From Dactylosporangium aurantiacum (GTDB taxonomy: Bacteria > Actinomycetota > Actinomycetes > Mycobacteriales > Micromonosporaceae), in the NCBI RefSeq assembly GCF_000716715.1, contig NZ_JNYJ01000007.1, positions 372,001 through 436,000 of the forward strand: 64,000 bases of DNA. The letters run 5' to 3'. This document shows positions 1 to 8,807 of this stretch, in pieces. A program made the position numbers and the translations under genes. The notes below the pieces were generated by a model, which was given only the letters and a program-made list of their open reading frames with translations, was not told where the DNA came from and did no database searches. Each line of letters opens with the position of its first letter. Positions within the stretch are counted from its first letter, which is position 1.

Positions 1-565
1 AGTACCAGATGCCCCACGCGGTGTAGGTGAAGTTGAGCACCAGCGGGGCGCCGTCGAACGTGCCGTCCTCCACGACGCCGGGCAGCAGCGTGTCCTTGAC
101 CTTCACGGCGGGGTCGTCGAACGACGGCGCCTCCAGCAGCTCGGTGAGGTTCGCCAGCTGCTTCGCGCCGACCAGGGTGGCCAGGTCGAGGCGGCCGGCG
201 CCGGTGTTGTCCACGACGTCGGGCGGGGTGTTGGCGACGAACCGCGGCTGCAGCGCCTCGCCCACCTTCTGGATGCCCTTGTGGTCGACCGTCGCCTTCG
301 GGTACTTCTGCGTGTAGAGGCCTTCGGCTTTCTTGGCGTAGTCGTCGCCGTAGCCGCCCTTGAAGATGACGACCTCCAGGGCCGCGTCCTCCTTGACGCC
401 GAGCGGGTTCGCCGCGCTCTTCGCGCCCGTCGCGACGGCCGGCTTGTCGTCCTTGCCGCCGGTCACACACGCACTGAGCAGCGGCAGCGTGGCGCCCGCC
501 GCGACCGCCGCGCGCAGGACCGTGCGTCTGTTCGGGTACGGTTGGACCAAGGGTGATGGGTTCAT
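1..565 (-). CDS. ngcE: N-acetylglucosamine/chitobiose ABC transporter substrate-binding lipoprotein, 5' part (NgcE-like)
   Basis: The gene starts at the ATG ending at 565 and runs off the left edge, so only the first 188 codons are present. The protein opens with an arginine pair (NRRTVLRAAVAAG) followed by a hydrophobic stretch and the lipobox LPLLSAC, so it should be an exported lipoprotein, possibly by Tat. The mature start (ALEVVIFKGGYGDDYAKK) and later residues such as GRLDLATLVGAKQLANLT look like the NgcE family, which binds GlcNAc and chitobiose for an ABC importer. It lies 16 bp downstream of the SIS-domain gene and a RpiR regulator, as expected of an amino-sugar operon. The remaining half and the permeases lie outside the window. 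Substrate is inferred from family resemblance and from the neighbouring kinase. Confidence 0.8.
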   Translation of the reverse strand, partial: MNPSPLVQPYPNRRTVLRAAVAAGATLPLLSACVTGGKDDKPAVATGAKSAANPLGVKEDAALEVVIFKGGYGDDYAKKAEGLYTQKYPKATVDHKGIQKVGEALQPRFVANTPPDVVDNTGAGRLDLATLVGAKQLANLTELLEAPSFDDPAVKVKDTLLPGVVEDGTFDGAPLVLNFTYTAWGIWY

Positions 566-581
566 GACTGGGCCTTCTCTC

Positions 582-1334
582 CTAAGCGGTACGCCGGATG
601 CGCCCGGCGTACCGCGCTTCGAGTGCTGCGTTGTGCTCCCGCCCGCCTGGAACGTTGTCGGACAGGTAGACCGGCGGCGTGACGCCGAGTGCCAGCAGTC
701 GCGCCACCACTTCGGTGACGATCTGCTGGGCCAGCAGGGCCGCGGTGATCGAGGAGACGGCGCCGACGGCGCCGCCGCCCGGTAGGGGCAGCGACGCGTC
801 GCCGTAGGGTGCCCCGTTGTCGAGGACCACGTCGGCGAGGTCGCTGAGCTTCATTCCGCTGTCGTGCCGGGAGTCCACGCGTGAGGAGTGCTCCAGCGAC
901 GTGATCGCGATGAGGGCGTGCCCGCGCTGCTTGACCAGCTGCGCCATCTCCACCACGGCGCCGTTCACGCCGGAGTTGGAGGCGATGACGAAGGTGTCGT
1001 CGGGCTTGACGGGGGCCAGGTCGTAGAGCCGGTGCGCGACGCTCGGCGTGCGCTCCAGCTGCGGGTCGCCGAGGACGCCGGCGGCGTCGCCGCCGTAGAG
1101 GACGATGTCGCGCAGGGCGATCCGGTTCGTCGGCACCAGCCCGCCGGCCCGGCCGGCGATCTCCATCGCGAGCGCCTCGGAGTGCCCGCAGCCGAACGCC
1201 TGGATCACCCCGCCGGCCTGCAGCGTGCCGGTGATCAGGTCGGCGGCCCGCGCCACCTGGTCCACCTGGGTGCTGCTCACGCGCTGGATGGCGGCGCGGA
1301 TCACCTGGACGTAGTCCCCACTGCTGATGCTCAC
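582..1334 (-). CDS. SIS-domain sugar-phosphate protein (UPF0309-like)
   Basis: A 250-residue single-domain SIS protein. The fold is marked by FGCGHSEALAMEIAGRAGG near residue 50 and VIASNSGVNGAVVEMA near residue 115, the two phosphosugar-binding loops, followed by ALIAITS. Length and sequence fit the actinobacterial UPF0309 group annotated as sugar isomerase-domain proteins. It sits between an RpiR regulator (6-bp gap upstream) and the NgcE-like binding protein (16-bp gap), so it is most likely co-transcribed with amino-sugar uptake and acts in the cytoplasm on a GlcNAc- or MurNAc-derived phosphosugar. Whether it is an isomerase, etherase or deaminase cannot be told from sequence; it is short for a glutamine-independent deaminase. 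Confidence 0.8.
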   Translation of the reverse strand: MSISSGDYVQVIRAAIQRVSSTQVDQVARAADLITGTLQAGGVIQAFGCGHSEALAMEIAGRAGGLVPTNRIALRDIVLYGGDAAGVLGDPQLERTPSVAHRLYDLAPVKPDDTFVIASNSGVNGAVVEMAQLVKQRGHALIAITSLEHSSRVDSRHDSGMKLSDLADVVLDNGAPYGDASLPLPGGGAVGAVSSITAALLAQQIVTEVVARLLALGVTPPVYLSDNVPGGREHNAALEARYAGRIRRTA

Positions 1335-1340
1335 TGCGGC

Positions 1341-2267
1341 TTATCCCTTTCGTGGTCGCTTGCGGTTGGTGGTCGCCTCGGGCACCCGGTGCGCGTCGAC
1401 GGCGCGCACCGTGAGCTCGAGCGCCTCGGCGGTCCGCTCGTAGGTGCGCTGCGCGACCGCCACGTAGATGAGGTCCAGGACCAGCAGCTGCGAGTGCAGT
1501 GCGGACAGGGCCGCGACCCGGAAGGTGGTCTCGTGGACCGAGGTCGTGAACACCACATCGGCGACCTCGGCCAGCGGCGAGCGGCCGAAGGAGGTGACCG
1601 CGACGGTCAGCGCCCCGTGGTCGGCGGCCTCGGCGAGGGTCTCGATCGCCTCGCGGGTCCGGCCGGAGTGCGACAGGCCGATCGCGACGTCGCCCGGGCC
1701 GAGCAGCGCCGCGTTGGTCAGCGCGGTGTGGGTGTCGGAGCGGTACCAGACGGGGACCCGGATGCGCTCGAGCCGGAACGCCATCTCCCGCCCGGCGGTG
1801 CCGCTGCTGCCGAGCCCGAAGATCTCCACCCGCCCGGCGGTCGCGATCGCCGCCGCGACCCGCTCGACCGCGGCCACGTCCAGCCCGGCGGCGGTCGCCT
1901 GGATCGCCCGGGTGTCCGCGGCCGTGATCACGTCGAGCACCCCGTCGAGAGGGTCGTCGGGGGCGATGTCGCCGCTGATGTCGGTCTCCCAGCGGGCCTG
2001 CTCGGCGCGGCCGGTCTCGGTCGCGATGGCGACCCGCAGGTTGGCGTAGCCTTTGAAGCCGAGCGTGCGGCTGAACCGGGTTACGGTCGCCGTGGACGTG
2101 CCCGACCGCTCCGCGAGGTCGACGATGCTGGCGTGCGCCGCCGTCTCGGGATCGCTGAGGATCATCTCGGCGATCTTGGCGAGGGCCTCCGGCATGGTGG
2201 GCCCCTCGATGCGCAGCCGCCCCAGCAGCCCGCCGCTCTCACCGGTCACTACGGTCATCCTTTTCAT
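1341..2267 (-). CDS. MurR/RpiR family transcriptional regulator
   Basis: A 308-residue regulator. The N-terminal RpiR helix-turn-helix occupies about residues 30-100 (SIVDLAERSGTSTATVTRFS, then RTLGFKGYANLRVAI). The C-terminal SIS sensor domain shows EIFGLGSSGTAGREMAFRLE and IGLSHSGRTREAIETL, the loops that hold a phosphosugar ligand. Start is the ATG ending at 2267; a second ATG three codons later is possible and no strong Shine-Dalgarno distinguishes them. It is the first gene of the minus-strand run rpiR-SIS-ngcE and is divergent from a GlcNAc kinase, so it probably controls both directions from the 76-bp intergenic region in response to an amino-sugar phosphate. Confidence 0.9.
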   Translation of the reverse strand: MKRMTVVTGESGGLLGRLRIEGPTMPEALAKIAEMILSDPETAAHASIVDLAERSGTSTATVTRFSRTLGFKGYANLRVAIATETGRAEQARWETDISGDIAPDDPLDGVLDVITAADTRAIQATAAGLDVAAVERVAAAIATAGRVEIFGLGSSGTAGREMAFRLERIRVPVWYRSDTHTALTNAALLGPGDVAIGLSHSGRTREAIETLAEAADHGALTVAVTSFGRSPLAEVADVVFTTSVHETTFRVAALSALHSQLLVLDLIYVAVAQRTYERTAEALELTVRAVDAHRVPEATTNRKRPRKG

Positions 2268-2282
2268 CGTTGCGTCTTGGCG

Positions 2283-2332
2283 ATGAAAATTACGACCACT
2301 TCAACTTCTAGTCAACAACCATTTTCCATGGT
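2283..2332. promoter_or_regulatory. Divergent promoter/operator of the amino-sugar cluster
   Basis: On the minus strand TTGACT (2310-2315) and TAATTT (2287-2292) are separated by exactly 17 bp, a textbook housekeeping promoter for the rpiR operon. Two half sites, TGAAAAT at 2284-2290 and ATTTTCCA at 2321-2328, form a spaced inverted repeat around this promoter and are good candidates for RpiR binding. The stretch is strikingly AT-rich against its surroundings. Regulator binding is inferred from position. Confidence 0.55.
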
Positions 2333-2343
2333 TCGATCGTGCC

Positions 2344-3240
2344 ATGGTGCTCATCCTCGGGGTCGATGCCGGCGGGACGGCCTCCAAAGCGGTCGTCGTC
2401 GCGCCTGACGGGACGGTCCTGGGGCGCGGGACCGCCGGTCCTGGCAACCCGTCCGCTGTCGGGTCGGCGGCCGCGGTCGCCATCGGCGCGGCGGTCCGCG
2501 AGGCACTCGGCCCGCACGACCCGGGCGGGGTCGTGGCGGGCGTGGTGGGAGTCGCCGGGGTCAGCATCCTCGCTGATCCCGGCGTCGCCGCGAGCTTCGC
2601 CGAGCAGTGGGCCGGCCTCGGCCTGACCTGCCCGGTCGAGATGGCCGGCGACGCCGTCACCGCGTTCGCCGCGGGCTCGGCCGGCACGCGCGGCGCGGCG
2701 CTCATCGCGGGCACCGGCGCGGTCGCGGCCCTCGTGGACGGCCTGGAGGTGGTGCGCACCGCGGACGGGCTCGGCTGGCTGCTCGGCGACGAGGGCTCCG
2801 GGCTGTGGCTCGGCCTGCAGGCGGTCCGGCACGCCGCCCGGCACTGGTCGTCGTCCGGGCTCGCCGTCCGGGTGGCGTTGCACGCCGGCGTGACGTCCGC
2901 CGACGACCTGGTGCACTGGGCGCAGCGGCTGCCCCTCGGCTCGTTCGCCGCGCTCGCCCCGGTCGTGTGCGAGTTCGCCGCCGCCGGAGATCCGGCCGCC
3001 GCCGCGATCGTCGCCGACGCCGTCGACCGCCTCGTCGCCACCCTCGACGCCCTCCAGGCGCCGGACGCGGCGGTGGTCCTGGCGGGCGGCCTGCTCACCG
3101 CGGCCACCCCGGTCCGCGACGGGGTGCTCGACGTGCTGCGGGGCCGCGGCGTCGAGATCGGCACGGCCCACGACCCGGCGCTCGGCGCCGCCCGGCTCGC
3201 CCTTCAGCGCTGGTCGAGCCGCACGGTCCCGTCGAGCTGA
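2344..3240 (+). CDS. N-acetylglucosamine kinase-type ATPase (BadF/BadG/BcrA/BcrD fold)
   Basis: A 298-residue sugar kinase of the ASKHA superfamily. The N-terminal phosphate loop reads ILGVDAGGTASKAVVV, and a central LIAGTGAVAALVDG with DGLGWLLGDEGSGLWLG matches the adenosine and sugar contacts of the N-acetylglucosamine kinase family. It would phosphorylate imported GlcNAc in the cytoplasm and fits the divergent uptake genes. Start is the ATG at 2344. The 3' end overlaps the convergent winged-helix gene by 37 bp. The exact sugar is inferred; MurNAc or glucosamine kinases share the fold. Confidence 0.85.
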   Translation: MVLILGVDAGGTASKAVVVAPDGTVLGRGTAGPGNPSAVGSAAAVAIGAAVREALGPHDPGGVVAGVVGVAGVSILADPGVAASFAEQWAGLGLTCPVEMAGDAVTAFAAGSAGTRGAALIAGTGAVAALVDGLEVVRTADGLGWLLGDEGSGLWLGLQAVRHAARHWSSSGLAVRVALHAGVTSADDLVHWAQRLPLGSFAALAPVVCEFAAAGDPAAAAIVADAVDRLVATLDALQAPDAAVVLAGGLLTAATPVRDGVLDVLRGRGVEIGTAHDPALGAARLALQRWSSRTVPSS

Positions 3241-4295
3241 AGGAACTCGCGCAGCCGGCCGGCCTCGTCCAGTACCGCCGCCGCGTCCACATCGGACAGC
3301 CGGCGGAACGGTGACACGGTCAGCTCCGCGCCGCGCACCGACCAGATGCCCGCGACGAACCCGCCGACCAGGAACGTCGGGTGCACCATCGAGTAGCCCG
3401 GGCAGACCCGGGCCCGGTCCTCGTCGCTGACGATCCGGGTGCGGTCCTCGTGGCTAAGCACCAGGTTGTCGAACTCCGGCAGGAAGCGCACCGGCGCCGG
3501 CTCGTCACCGCCGGCGACCGGCAGGTCCGGCAGGTCGAACAGCTCCTGCCCGCGCTCGTCGCGGTACACCCGCAGCCGGTGCCGCTCCCGCTCGACCTCG
3601 TCGCGCAGCCGCTTCAGCCCCGACCAGTTCTGCAGGTCCGCGACGCTCGCCGGGCCGCAGGAGGCGAGGTACCGCGTCAACAGCGTCGACACCGGCGGGC
3701 GCTCCTCCAGCGGACCGCCCAGCCAGTCCTCGGCGAGCGCGCAGGTCACGTGCCCGCGGCGGCGCCAGACCCCGGACGGCGGCGGGTGCACCAGGTTCAC
3801 GTGCAGCTGGACGACCCAGGCGAGGGCGATCGCCTGCCGGCCGGGGAACCGCTCGCCGAGCCGCTTGGCCAGCTTCGGCCGGGTCATCACCTGGCCGCGC
3901 AGGATCTCCCGGCCGGCCGCGGCGATGTCGGCCACCTCCAGCCCGGCGATCTCCTTCGCGAAGGGCGACATCCCGCCGGGGCCGAGCCGCTCCTGCACCA
4001 GGGGCTTCAGCCAGCGGTAGTCGGCGCCGGCGCTCAGGTGCTGGGTGCGGCGCAGCAGCCCGCCGCGCACCACCCGCCCGTCGCCCAGCGCCTCGGTGAG
4101 CTGCTCGTGCCGCAGCCCCCGCATCCTGGTCCACAGCCCCACATAGGGCGCGTCGACCTCCTGCGCCTGCACGGCGACGAGGTGCGCGACGACCTCCTCG
4201 ACCGGCCGCGGGTCCGGCGCGGTGTCGGGCGTGGTGAGCAGCTGGCGCTGCAGGTACGTGCGGTTGAGCTGCCGCCTGGTGAGGTTCACGGCCAT
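3204..4295 (-). CDS. Winged-helix DNA-binding domain protein (HTH_42, AlkZ-like)
   Basis: A 363-residue protein beginning MAVNLTRRQLNRTYLQRQLL at the ATG ending at 4295; the open frame continues far upstream but this start matches the family. It carries the HTH_42 architecture of tandem winged helices. The segment LVAVQAQEVDAPYVGLWTRM contains a Q-x-Q pair (residues 43 and 45) in the place of the catalytic QxQ motif of AlkZ/AlkX DNA glycosylases, which open interstrand crosslinks in Streptomyces. A DNA-repair role is plausible but not proven; many members are annotated only as winged-helix proteins. The 3' end overlaps the convergent kinase. Confidence 0.75.
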   Translation of the reverse strand: MAVNLTRRQLNRTYLQRQLLTTPDTAPDPRPVEEVVAHLVAVQAQEVDAPYVGLWTRMRGLRHEQLTEALGDGRVVRGGLLRRTQHLSAGADYRWLKPLVQERLGPGGMSPFAKEIAGLEVADIAAAGREILRGQVMTRPKLAKRLGERFPGRQAIALAWVVQLHVNLVHPPPSGVWRRRGHVTCALAEDWLGGPLEERPPVSTLLTRYLASCGPASVADLQNWSGLKRLRDEVERERHRLRVYRDERGQELFDLPDLPVAGGDEPAPVRFLPEFDNLVLSHEDRTRIVSDEDRARVCPGYSMVHPTFLVGGFVAGIWSVRGAELTVSPFRRLSDVDAAAVLDEAGRLREFLQLDGTVRLDQR

Positions 4296-4315
4296 GACGC
4301 TACGGCCGGATCCGG

Positions 4316-6325
4316 TCAGGATCTGTCCTGATCCGGATGGGACGGGAGCACGCGGTGCTTCGTGACGCGGTCGAAGGCGATCGTGCCGTCGGCGTGCTCG
4401 CCCGCCGGGGCGTAGCCCGCCGCGCGCAGCGCCGCCAGGGTCTCCGCGACCGGCAGGACACTCGCGTAGACCGTCGGGGCGAGCTCGGTCAGGCCCAGCC
4501 CGGCCAGGCTCCGCACCCGCGGCAACTCGGCCAGCAGGGCCGGGTCGTCGCTGCGCAGCACGCACGCGACCGGGCGGACCCGCAGCGCCCCGTGCCGCCG
4601 GGCGAGGTCCGTCACCAGGTACTGCAGCGGCTGCGGCACCCGGCCGCCGGTCGCCGCCTCGCGCAGCGCGGCGAGCAGCTCCTCGGCGGACGAGCCGCGG
4701 TCGAACGCCCGGCGCACCGACGCCTCCGAGAAGCGCCACGTGTGCCCGCCGCCGCGCGACTCCCGGTCGGCGGTCAGGTCCAGCAGCGCGGCCAGGGACG
4801 CCGCGGGGGCGCCGGTCGCGACCGCGGTCAGGTCGCTCTGCAGCAGCACCGTGCGCTGCGCGGCCGGGATCAGCCGCTCCAGCTCGGCCCGCAGCGCCGG
4901 GTGCCGCGGCGTGCCGTCCAGCCCCGCCTCCGCGGCCAGGGCCCGGCACAGCCCGGTCGGCGCGTGCAGGGCGCCGACGCCCATCAGCTCCAGCTCGCGC
5001 CACAGCATCGCGGTCGTCGGGTACGCCTCCTGCGGCTCCGGGCCGGTCAGCAGCGGTCGCATGTACATCTGCAGCGCGTTGATCCCGTCCAGCGACGGCA
5101 GCGCGTAACCGTCGGGCAGGCCGTTGAGCAGCGACACGAGGCTGCGCCGCAGCACGCTCACCGCCTCGTCGCGCTCCGTGCGCAGCAGCGCCGGGGCGCC
5201 GGTGTCCAGCGGGGCGGCGTCCATCACCAGCCAGGCGGTGAGCAGCTCGCCGTACTGCGCGGGCGGGTCGAGCTTCAACCAGTCGTCGTAGTACGCCGAC
5301 GGCGCGACCCGGTTGTCCGTCACCCCGATCAGGCCGCTGACCCCGGCGAGCGTGAGCCACAGGCGCATGTCGAGCGGGTCGCCGCCGATCGCCTTGCCCA
5401 GCCGGCGCAGCTCCCGGGTGCCGACGCCGCCGTCCTTGAGCATCGGCACCGGCTCCCGGCCGCACGTCTCCAGCAGCGCGGTGACCTGCGCGAGCGCGAC
5501 CCGGACCGCGGCGGCGCCGTCGCGCCGCACCATCTCGGCGCTCACCTCCACCGGCACCTGCAGCGGCGGCGCCGGGTCGAAGTCCGCCCGGAACCCCTCC
5601 CGCAGCACCACACCCACCTCGCTGGGCAGCACCGCGGCCATGCCGGCCGGGTTCCACATGACGAGGCCGTGGTCGACGGCCCAGCGCAGCGGCGTCGGCC
5701 GGTTGGTGCGCAGGGCGCCCATCTGCCGCGGGTCGAAGTAGAACGGCTCGTCGGCGATGGACAGCAGCAGGTCCCTGGTGGCCTCCGGCGCGGCGGCGAA
5801 CGCGGCGCGGACCGTCGCGGCGTCGGCGAGTGCGGCGCAGATGCCGTCGAGCAGTCCCGCGCGGTCCCGCCCGACCGGCGCGTCGAGGTTGTACGCGATG
5901 CGCTGCAGCCGGTCGAGCGGCAGCTGCGCGAGCTCGATGCGGGCCGACGGGCCGAACCCGTACCCGCCCACGATCACCTCGTGGATCGGCGCCGTGCGGA
6001 TCCAGCCCTCGTCGGGCCAGGCCAGCGCGTGCCACTCCAGCCGCCCCAGCACCAGGCTCAGGTCGGCGTCGCCGGCGGGCACGCCGAGCAGGTGGGCCAG
6101 GTCCGTGCGCCGGGTGCCGGCCGCGCGCAGCGACAGGGCCTCGGCGACCTGCAGCTCCGGCAGGCTCAGCACGGCGACCGTGCCGGTGACCGTGGCCGGG
6201 TCCATCAGCGCCGCGGCCAGCTCGCGGCGGTCCACCGGCGCCGGGGCGTCGGGCAGGTGGGCGGCGGCGAGCTCGGCCAGCCTCGGCGCGGCCAGCCCGG
6301 ACAGGAGGTCGAGCATCGTCTTCAC
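4316..6325 (-). CDS. Helicase-associated (XPB/Ssl2-like) domain protein
   Basis: A 669-residue cytoplasmic protein starting at the GTG ending at 6325, preceded by GAGGGACGAGGG; an ATG three codons on is the alternative. The sequence (TMLDLLSGLAAPRLAELAAA, LLGVPAGDADLSLVLGRLEW, EPFYFDPRQMGALRTNRPTP) resembles the actinobacterial proteins with a helicase-associated domain related to the N-terminal part of XPB/Ssl2. I see no Walker A or DEAD motif, so it is not itself a helicase. The C-terminal part (YLVTDLARRHGALRVRPVAC) is typical of this group, whose function is unknown. It stands 45 bp downstream of the esterase gene and 20 bp upstream of the AlkZ-like gene on the same strand, so a repair-linked transcription unit is conceivable. 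Confidence 0.75.
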   Translation of the reverse strand: MKTMLDLLSGLAAPRLAELAAAHLPDAPAPVDRRELAAALMDPATVTGTVAVLSLPELQVAEALSLRAAGTRRTDLAHLLGVPAGDADLSLVLGRLEWHALAWPDEGWIRTAPIHEVIVGGYGFGPSARIELAQLPLDRLQRIAYNLDAPVGRDRAGLLDGICAALADAATVRAAFAAAPEATRDLLLSIADEPFYFDPRQMGALRTNRPTPLRWAVDHGLVMWNPAGMAAVLPSEVGVVLREGFRADFDPAPPLQVPVEVSAEMVRRDGAAAVRVALAQVTALLETCGREPVPMLKDGGVGTRELRRLGKAIGGDPLDMRLWLTLAGVSGLIGVTDNRVAPSAYYDDWLKLDPPAQYGELLTAWLVMDAAPLDTGAPALLRTERDEAVSVLRRSLVSLLNGLPDGYALPSLDGINALQMYMRPLLTGPEPQEAYPTTAMLWRELELMGVGALHAPTGLCRALAAEAGLDGTPRHPALRAELERLIPAAQRTVLLQSDLTAVATGAPAASLAALLDLTADRESRGGGHTWRFSEASVRRAFDRGSSAEELLAALREAATGGRVPQPLQYLVTDLARRHGALRVRPVACVLRSDDPALLAELPRVRSLAGLGLTELAPTVYASVLPVAETLAALRAAGYAPAGEHADGTIAFDRVTKHRVLPSHPDQDRS

Positions 6326-6369
6326 GTCTGTGCCCTCGTCCCTCGCGCACGCCGGTCGACCAGCGAAGG

Positions 6370-7347
6370 TTAGCGCCGACGGGGATGGGCGGCGAAGAAC
6401 TCCCACAGCACGCGGGTGGCGTCGACCTTCGCCGTGGTGTCCTTGAGCTCGCCGGACGCCGCGCCGAACCAGACGTGGCCGGCGCCGTCGACGACGTAGG
6501 CGTCCACGTCACTGCCGTCCTGGCAGTGGGTGCTCGTCCGGTGTACCGCCGGATCCGCGGGCTGCGCCGGTGGCGTGCCGGTGCCGGCGGGAGCCGGCGG
6601 TGCGGTGCCGGTCGCCGGCGATGGCGCGGCACCGGCTGACGGCGGCGGTGCGGTGCCGGTCGACGGCGGCGCGCCGCTCGCCGGTGCGGGGGTGCAGCGC
6701 AGCCTGGTGCGCCAGGTGTCCAGGCCGGTGCGCAGCGCGGCGGCCTGCGGGTCGTCGGCGCCGACGAGCGTCACCACGGACACCGGGGCGGCCGGCCGGT
6801 AGTCGGCGGCCTCGGTCCGCCCGCCGGCGAAACCGCCGCTGACGACGCCGATCGCGGCGAACACGCCGGGCGCCTCGACGGCGGTCCGGAAGCTCAGGTC
6901 GCCGCCGTTGGAGACGCCGGCGAGGAAGAGCCGGTCGGCGTCGGCATGCCACTGGCGCACGAGCCGCTCGGCGACGGCCTTGACGAAACCGACGTCGTCC
7001 TGGGTGCCGCAGCAGTCGAACGCGTTGAACTGCCCGCCGACGCCTTCCGGGTACGCCACCAGGAAGCCCTCCGCGTCGGCCTTGGCGTCGAGGCCGGTCA
7101 GCCCGCGCATCGCCGCGCCGCTGCCGGGGCGGTAGTGCAGCGCGAGGACCGCGGGCACGGCCCGGGCCGGGTCGTACGAGGCCGGCACGTGCAGCAGGAA
7201 CGTCCGTTCCTTGTCACCCACGGTGATGGTCAGGGTGTGGTCGCCGGGCCGGACGGCCTGGGCCGACCCGCTGGGCGCCGGGGCCGGCGTCTCGGCCGTG
7301 CAGGCGGTCAGGAGCGCGAGTGCGAACAGTGCGAGTCCCCGTCTCAT
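6370..7347 (-). CDS. Secreted lipoprotein esterase, LpqC/PHB-depolymerase family
   Basis: A 325-residue alpha/beta hydrolase. The signal peptide ends in the lipobox ALLTAC at residue 15-16, so the enzyme is exported and lipid-anchored. The family core is clear: VPAVLALHYRPGSGAAMRGL, then NAFDCCGTQDDVGFVKAVAE, and the nucleophile elbow LFLAGVSNGGDLSF (G-x-S-x-G). The catalytic histidine is likely in VDGAGHVWFG near the end. Members hydrolyse short polyester, feruloyl or acetyl esters. Unusual is a low-complexity Pro/Ala/Thr/Gly insert at about residues 225-265, between the core and the catalytic His, which looks like a surface loop or linker. Substrate is unknown. Confidence 0.85.
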   Translation of the reverse strand: MRRGLALFALALLTACTAETPAPAPSGSAQAVRPGDHTLTITVGDKERTFLLHVPASYDPARAVPAVLALHYRPGSGAAMRGLTGLDAKADAEGFLVAYPEGVGGQFNAFDCCGTQDDVGFVKAVAERLVRQWHADADRLFLAGVSNGGDLSFRTAVEAPGVFAAIGVVSGGFAGGRTEAADYRPAAPVSVVTLVGADDPQAAALRTGLDTWRTRLRCTPAPASGAPPSTGTAPPPSAGAAPSPATGTAPPAPAGTGTPPAQPADPAVHRTSTHCQDGSDVDAYVVDGAGHVWFGAASGELKDTTAKVDATRVLWEFFAAHPRRR

Positions 7348-7552
7348 GCCTCGTCAGCGTAGGGGTCGTCGCGCATTTCCACCTGCCCGATCGCCGTGTG
7401 TCACCACCAACCGCGATCGATCTTCAGTATTTTCCCGGATGAATCGGACCAAATCAGGATGGGCTGCGAAATCCCTGCCCCGCAACGGCTGTCGCACTCC
7501 GCCCGACCGCCGTATGTTGTCGGACGTCAAGTTTCTTGAGGCAGGAGTCGTT

Positions 7553-8194
7553 GTGGGAAACATGCTGTTCAGGAGGGTTGCCGGGGGCGCCGCCGCCGCG
7601 ACCGTGGCCGTCGGGCTATCGACTGTGTTCGCTGCGCCCGCCAGTGCTCACGCAACGGGAGCGACCGGCTCCGCGGTGTGCGTTTCCGTCGACGGCACGT
7701 ACGAGATCACCTGGAAACTGACGAACGACTACCCGGCGGCCGTCACGCTCAGCGACATCAAGCTCGAGCTGGACAAGAAGGCCGAGACGACCCTGTCGAA
7801 GACGCCGCTGCCGACGTCGATCGACGCCCGTCCCGCCAACAGCCCGCTGACGGAGGTCAGCTTCACCTCCGTCGTCGCGCAGCCGGCGACCAAGGTGAAG
7901 CTCACGTACAAGGCGAAGTGGGCCGACAACTTCCGCGCCCCCGGCTCGAGCGGCTGGGTCCAGCTGACCGGCCCGTGCCCGAAGCCGTCGCCGTCGAAGT
8001 CGCCGTCCGCGTCGCCGTCGCCGTCGGTGTCGAAGTCGGTCACGCCGTCGGCGTCGAACACGCCGAGCCTGCCCGTCACCGGCTCCAGCAGCACGATGCC
8101 GCTCGTGGGCACCGGCGCCGCCCTGGTCGTCGGCGGGGTTGCTCTGGTCGCCACCCTGCGCCGCCGTCGCCGGGTGACGTTCACCGCCGAGTAG
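7553..8194 (+). CDS. LPXTG-anchored secreted surface protein
   Basis: A 213-residue cell-wall protein. The GTG at 7553 is chosen because GCAGGAG lies 5 nt upstream; the ATG at 7562 is the alternative. It has a signal peptide ending near APASAHA, a beta-rich domain (ICVSVDGTYEITWKLTND-like segment through AKWADNFRAPGSSGWVQL), a Ser/Pro/Lys linker (KPSPSKSPSASPSPSVSKSV), and a sorting signal of LPVTG, hydrophobic helix and RRRRR tail. Sortase should link it to peptidoglycan. The extracellular domain resembles small uncharacterised actinobacterial wall proteins; no binding partner is evident. A strong terminator follows, so it is probably monocistronic. Confidence 0.88.
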   Translation: MGNMLFRRVAGGAAAATVAVGLSTVFAAPASAHATGATGSAVCVSVDGTYEITWKLTNDYPAAVTLSDIKLELDKKAETTLSKTPLPTSIDARPANSPLTEVSFTSVVAQPATKVKLTYKAKWADNFRAPGSSGWVQLTGPCPKPSPSKSPSASPSPSVSKSVTPSASNTPSLPVTGSSSTMPLVGTGAALVVGGVALVATLRRRRRVTFTAE

Positions 8195-8204
8195 TCCGTA
8201 TCCG

Positions 8205-8243
8205 GGTGCGGGGGGAGGCCGCCGACTCCCCCCGCACCGTTTT
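8205..8243 (+). terminator. Intrinsic terminator after the LPXTG gene
   Basis: GGTGCGGGGGGAG (8205-8217) pairs perfectly with CTCCCCCCGCACC (8226-8238) across an 8-nt loop and is followed by GTTTT. The 13-bp stem and T-run are directly visible. Confidence 0.85.
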
Positions 8244-8368
8244 CAGGTGGACGACCCGGAGCCCGGGGTCGGCCGGTCGGGCGGGCCCGGGTGGCCGTGC
8301 TCGCCGGTGGTAGTACTCGCTGGGTGGCGCTCGCCGGGTGGTGGTGCCCGCCGGGTGGCGCTCGCCGG

Positions 8369-8743
8369 TCAGGTGGCGAAGTAGTCGCGCAGGTGGGCGA
8401 TGTGGCCGTTGCGGACGCGGAAGATCTGCACGAGGGCCATGCCGGTGCCGTCGGTGAACGCGACGTCGATCTCGGCGATGTGGACGTCCGGGTCGGCGGT
8501 GGCGTGCAGGACGGACCGGGACCGTCCGAAGTCGACGGTGCGGGTGTCGGTGACGGGGCGGGCGTACCAGGCGGCCATGCCGGCGCGGATCGCGTCGCGG
8601 CCCTCGAGACGGTGCGGGACGTCGCCGCCGGGCGGGACGAGCGGGGCCTCGAAGATCCCGTCGGGGGTGAACAGTGCGGCCAGTGCGTCCGCGTCGCGGG
8701 AGACGGCACCGGCGTGGATATAGCGTTCGAACAGTCGCTCCAT
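8369..8743 (-). CDS. SnoaL/NTF2-like domain protein
   Basis: A 124-residue single-domain protein with the NTF2-like pattern: N-terminal helices (RLFERYIHAGAVSRDADALA), then strands such as GIFEAPLVPPGG, VDFGRSRSVLH and MALVQIFRVRNGHIAHLRDY, the last being the typical C-terminal strand of SnoaL-like proteins. Proteins of this size are small-molecule isomerases, cyclases or ligand-binding partners. No catalytic residues can be assigned from sequence alone. It stands by itself between an intrinsic terminator and another SnoaL-like gene on the same strand 64 bp upstream. Confidence 0.75.
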   Translation of the reverse strand: MERLFERYIHAGAVSRDADALAALFTPDGIFEAPLVPPGGDVPHRLEGRDAIRAGMAAWYARPVTDTRTVDFGRSRSVLHATADPDVHIAEIDVAFTDGTGMALVQIFRVRNGHIAHLRDYFAT

Positions 8744-8807
8744 CCTCGATCGTAACCCGGCGCGCCCTCGGGCCGGCCCGCCCGCGCGCCCGGCCCGAGG
8801 GGGCCGC

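Noticed and set aside
2268..2343. DasR-type (dre) operator upstream of the amino-sugar genes
   Set aside because: No ACTGGTCTAGACCAGT-like palindrome is present; the inverted TGAAAAT/ATTTTCCA pair better suits the RpiR regulator.
4296..6632. Long open extension upstream of the AlkZ-like gene
   Set aside because: It is the antisense-free shadow of the helicase-associated gene in another frame; family alignment begins at MAVNLTRRQL.
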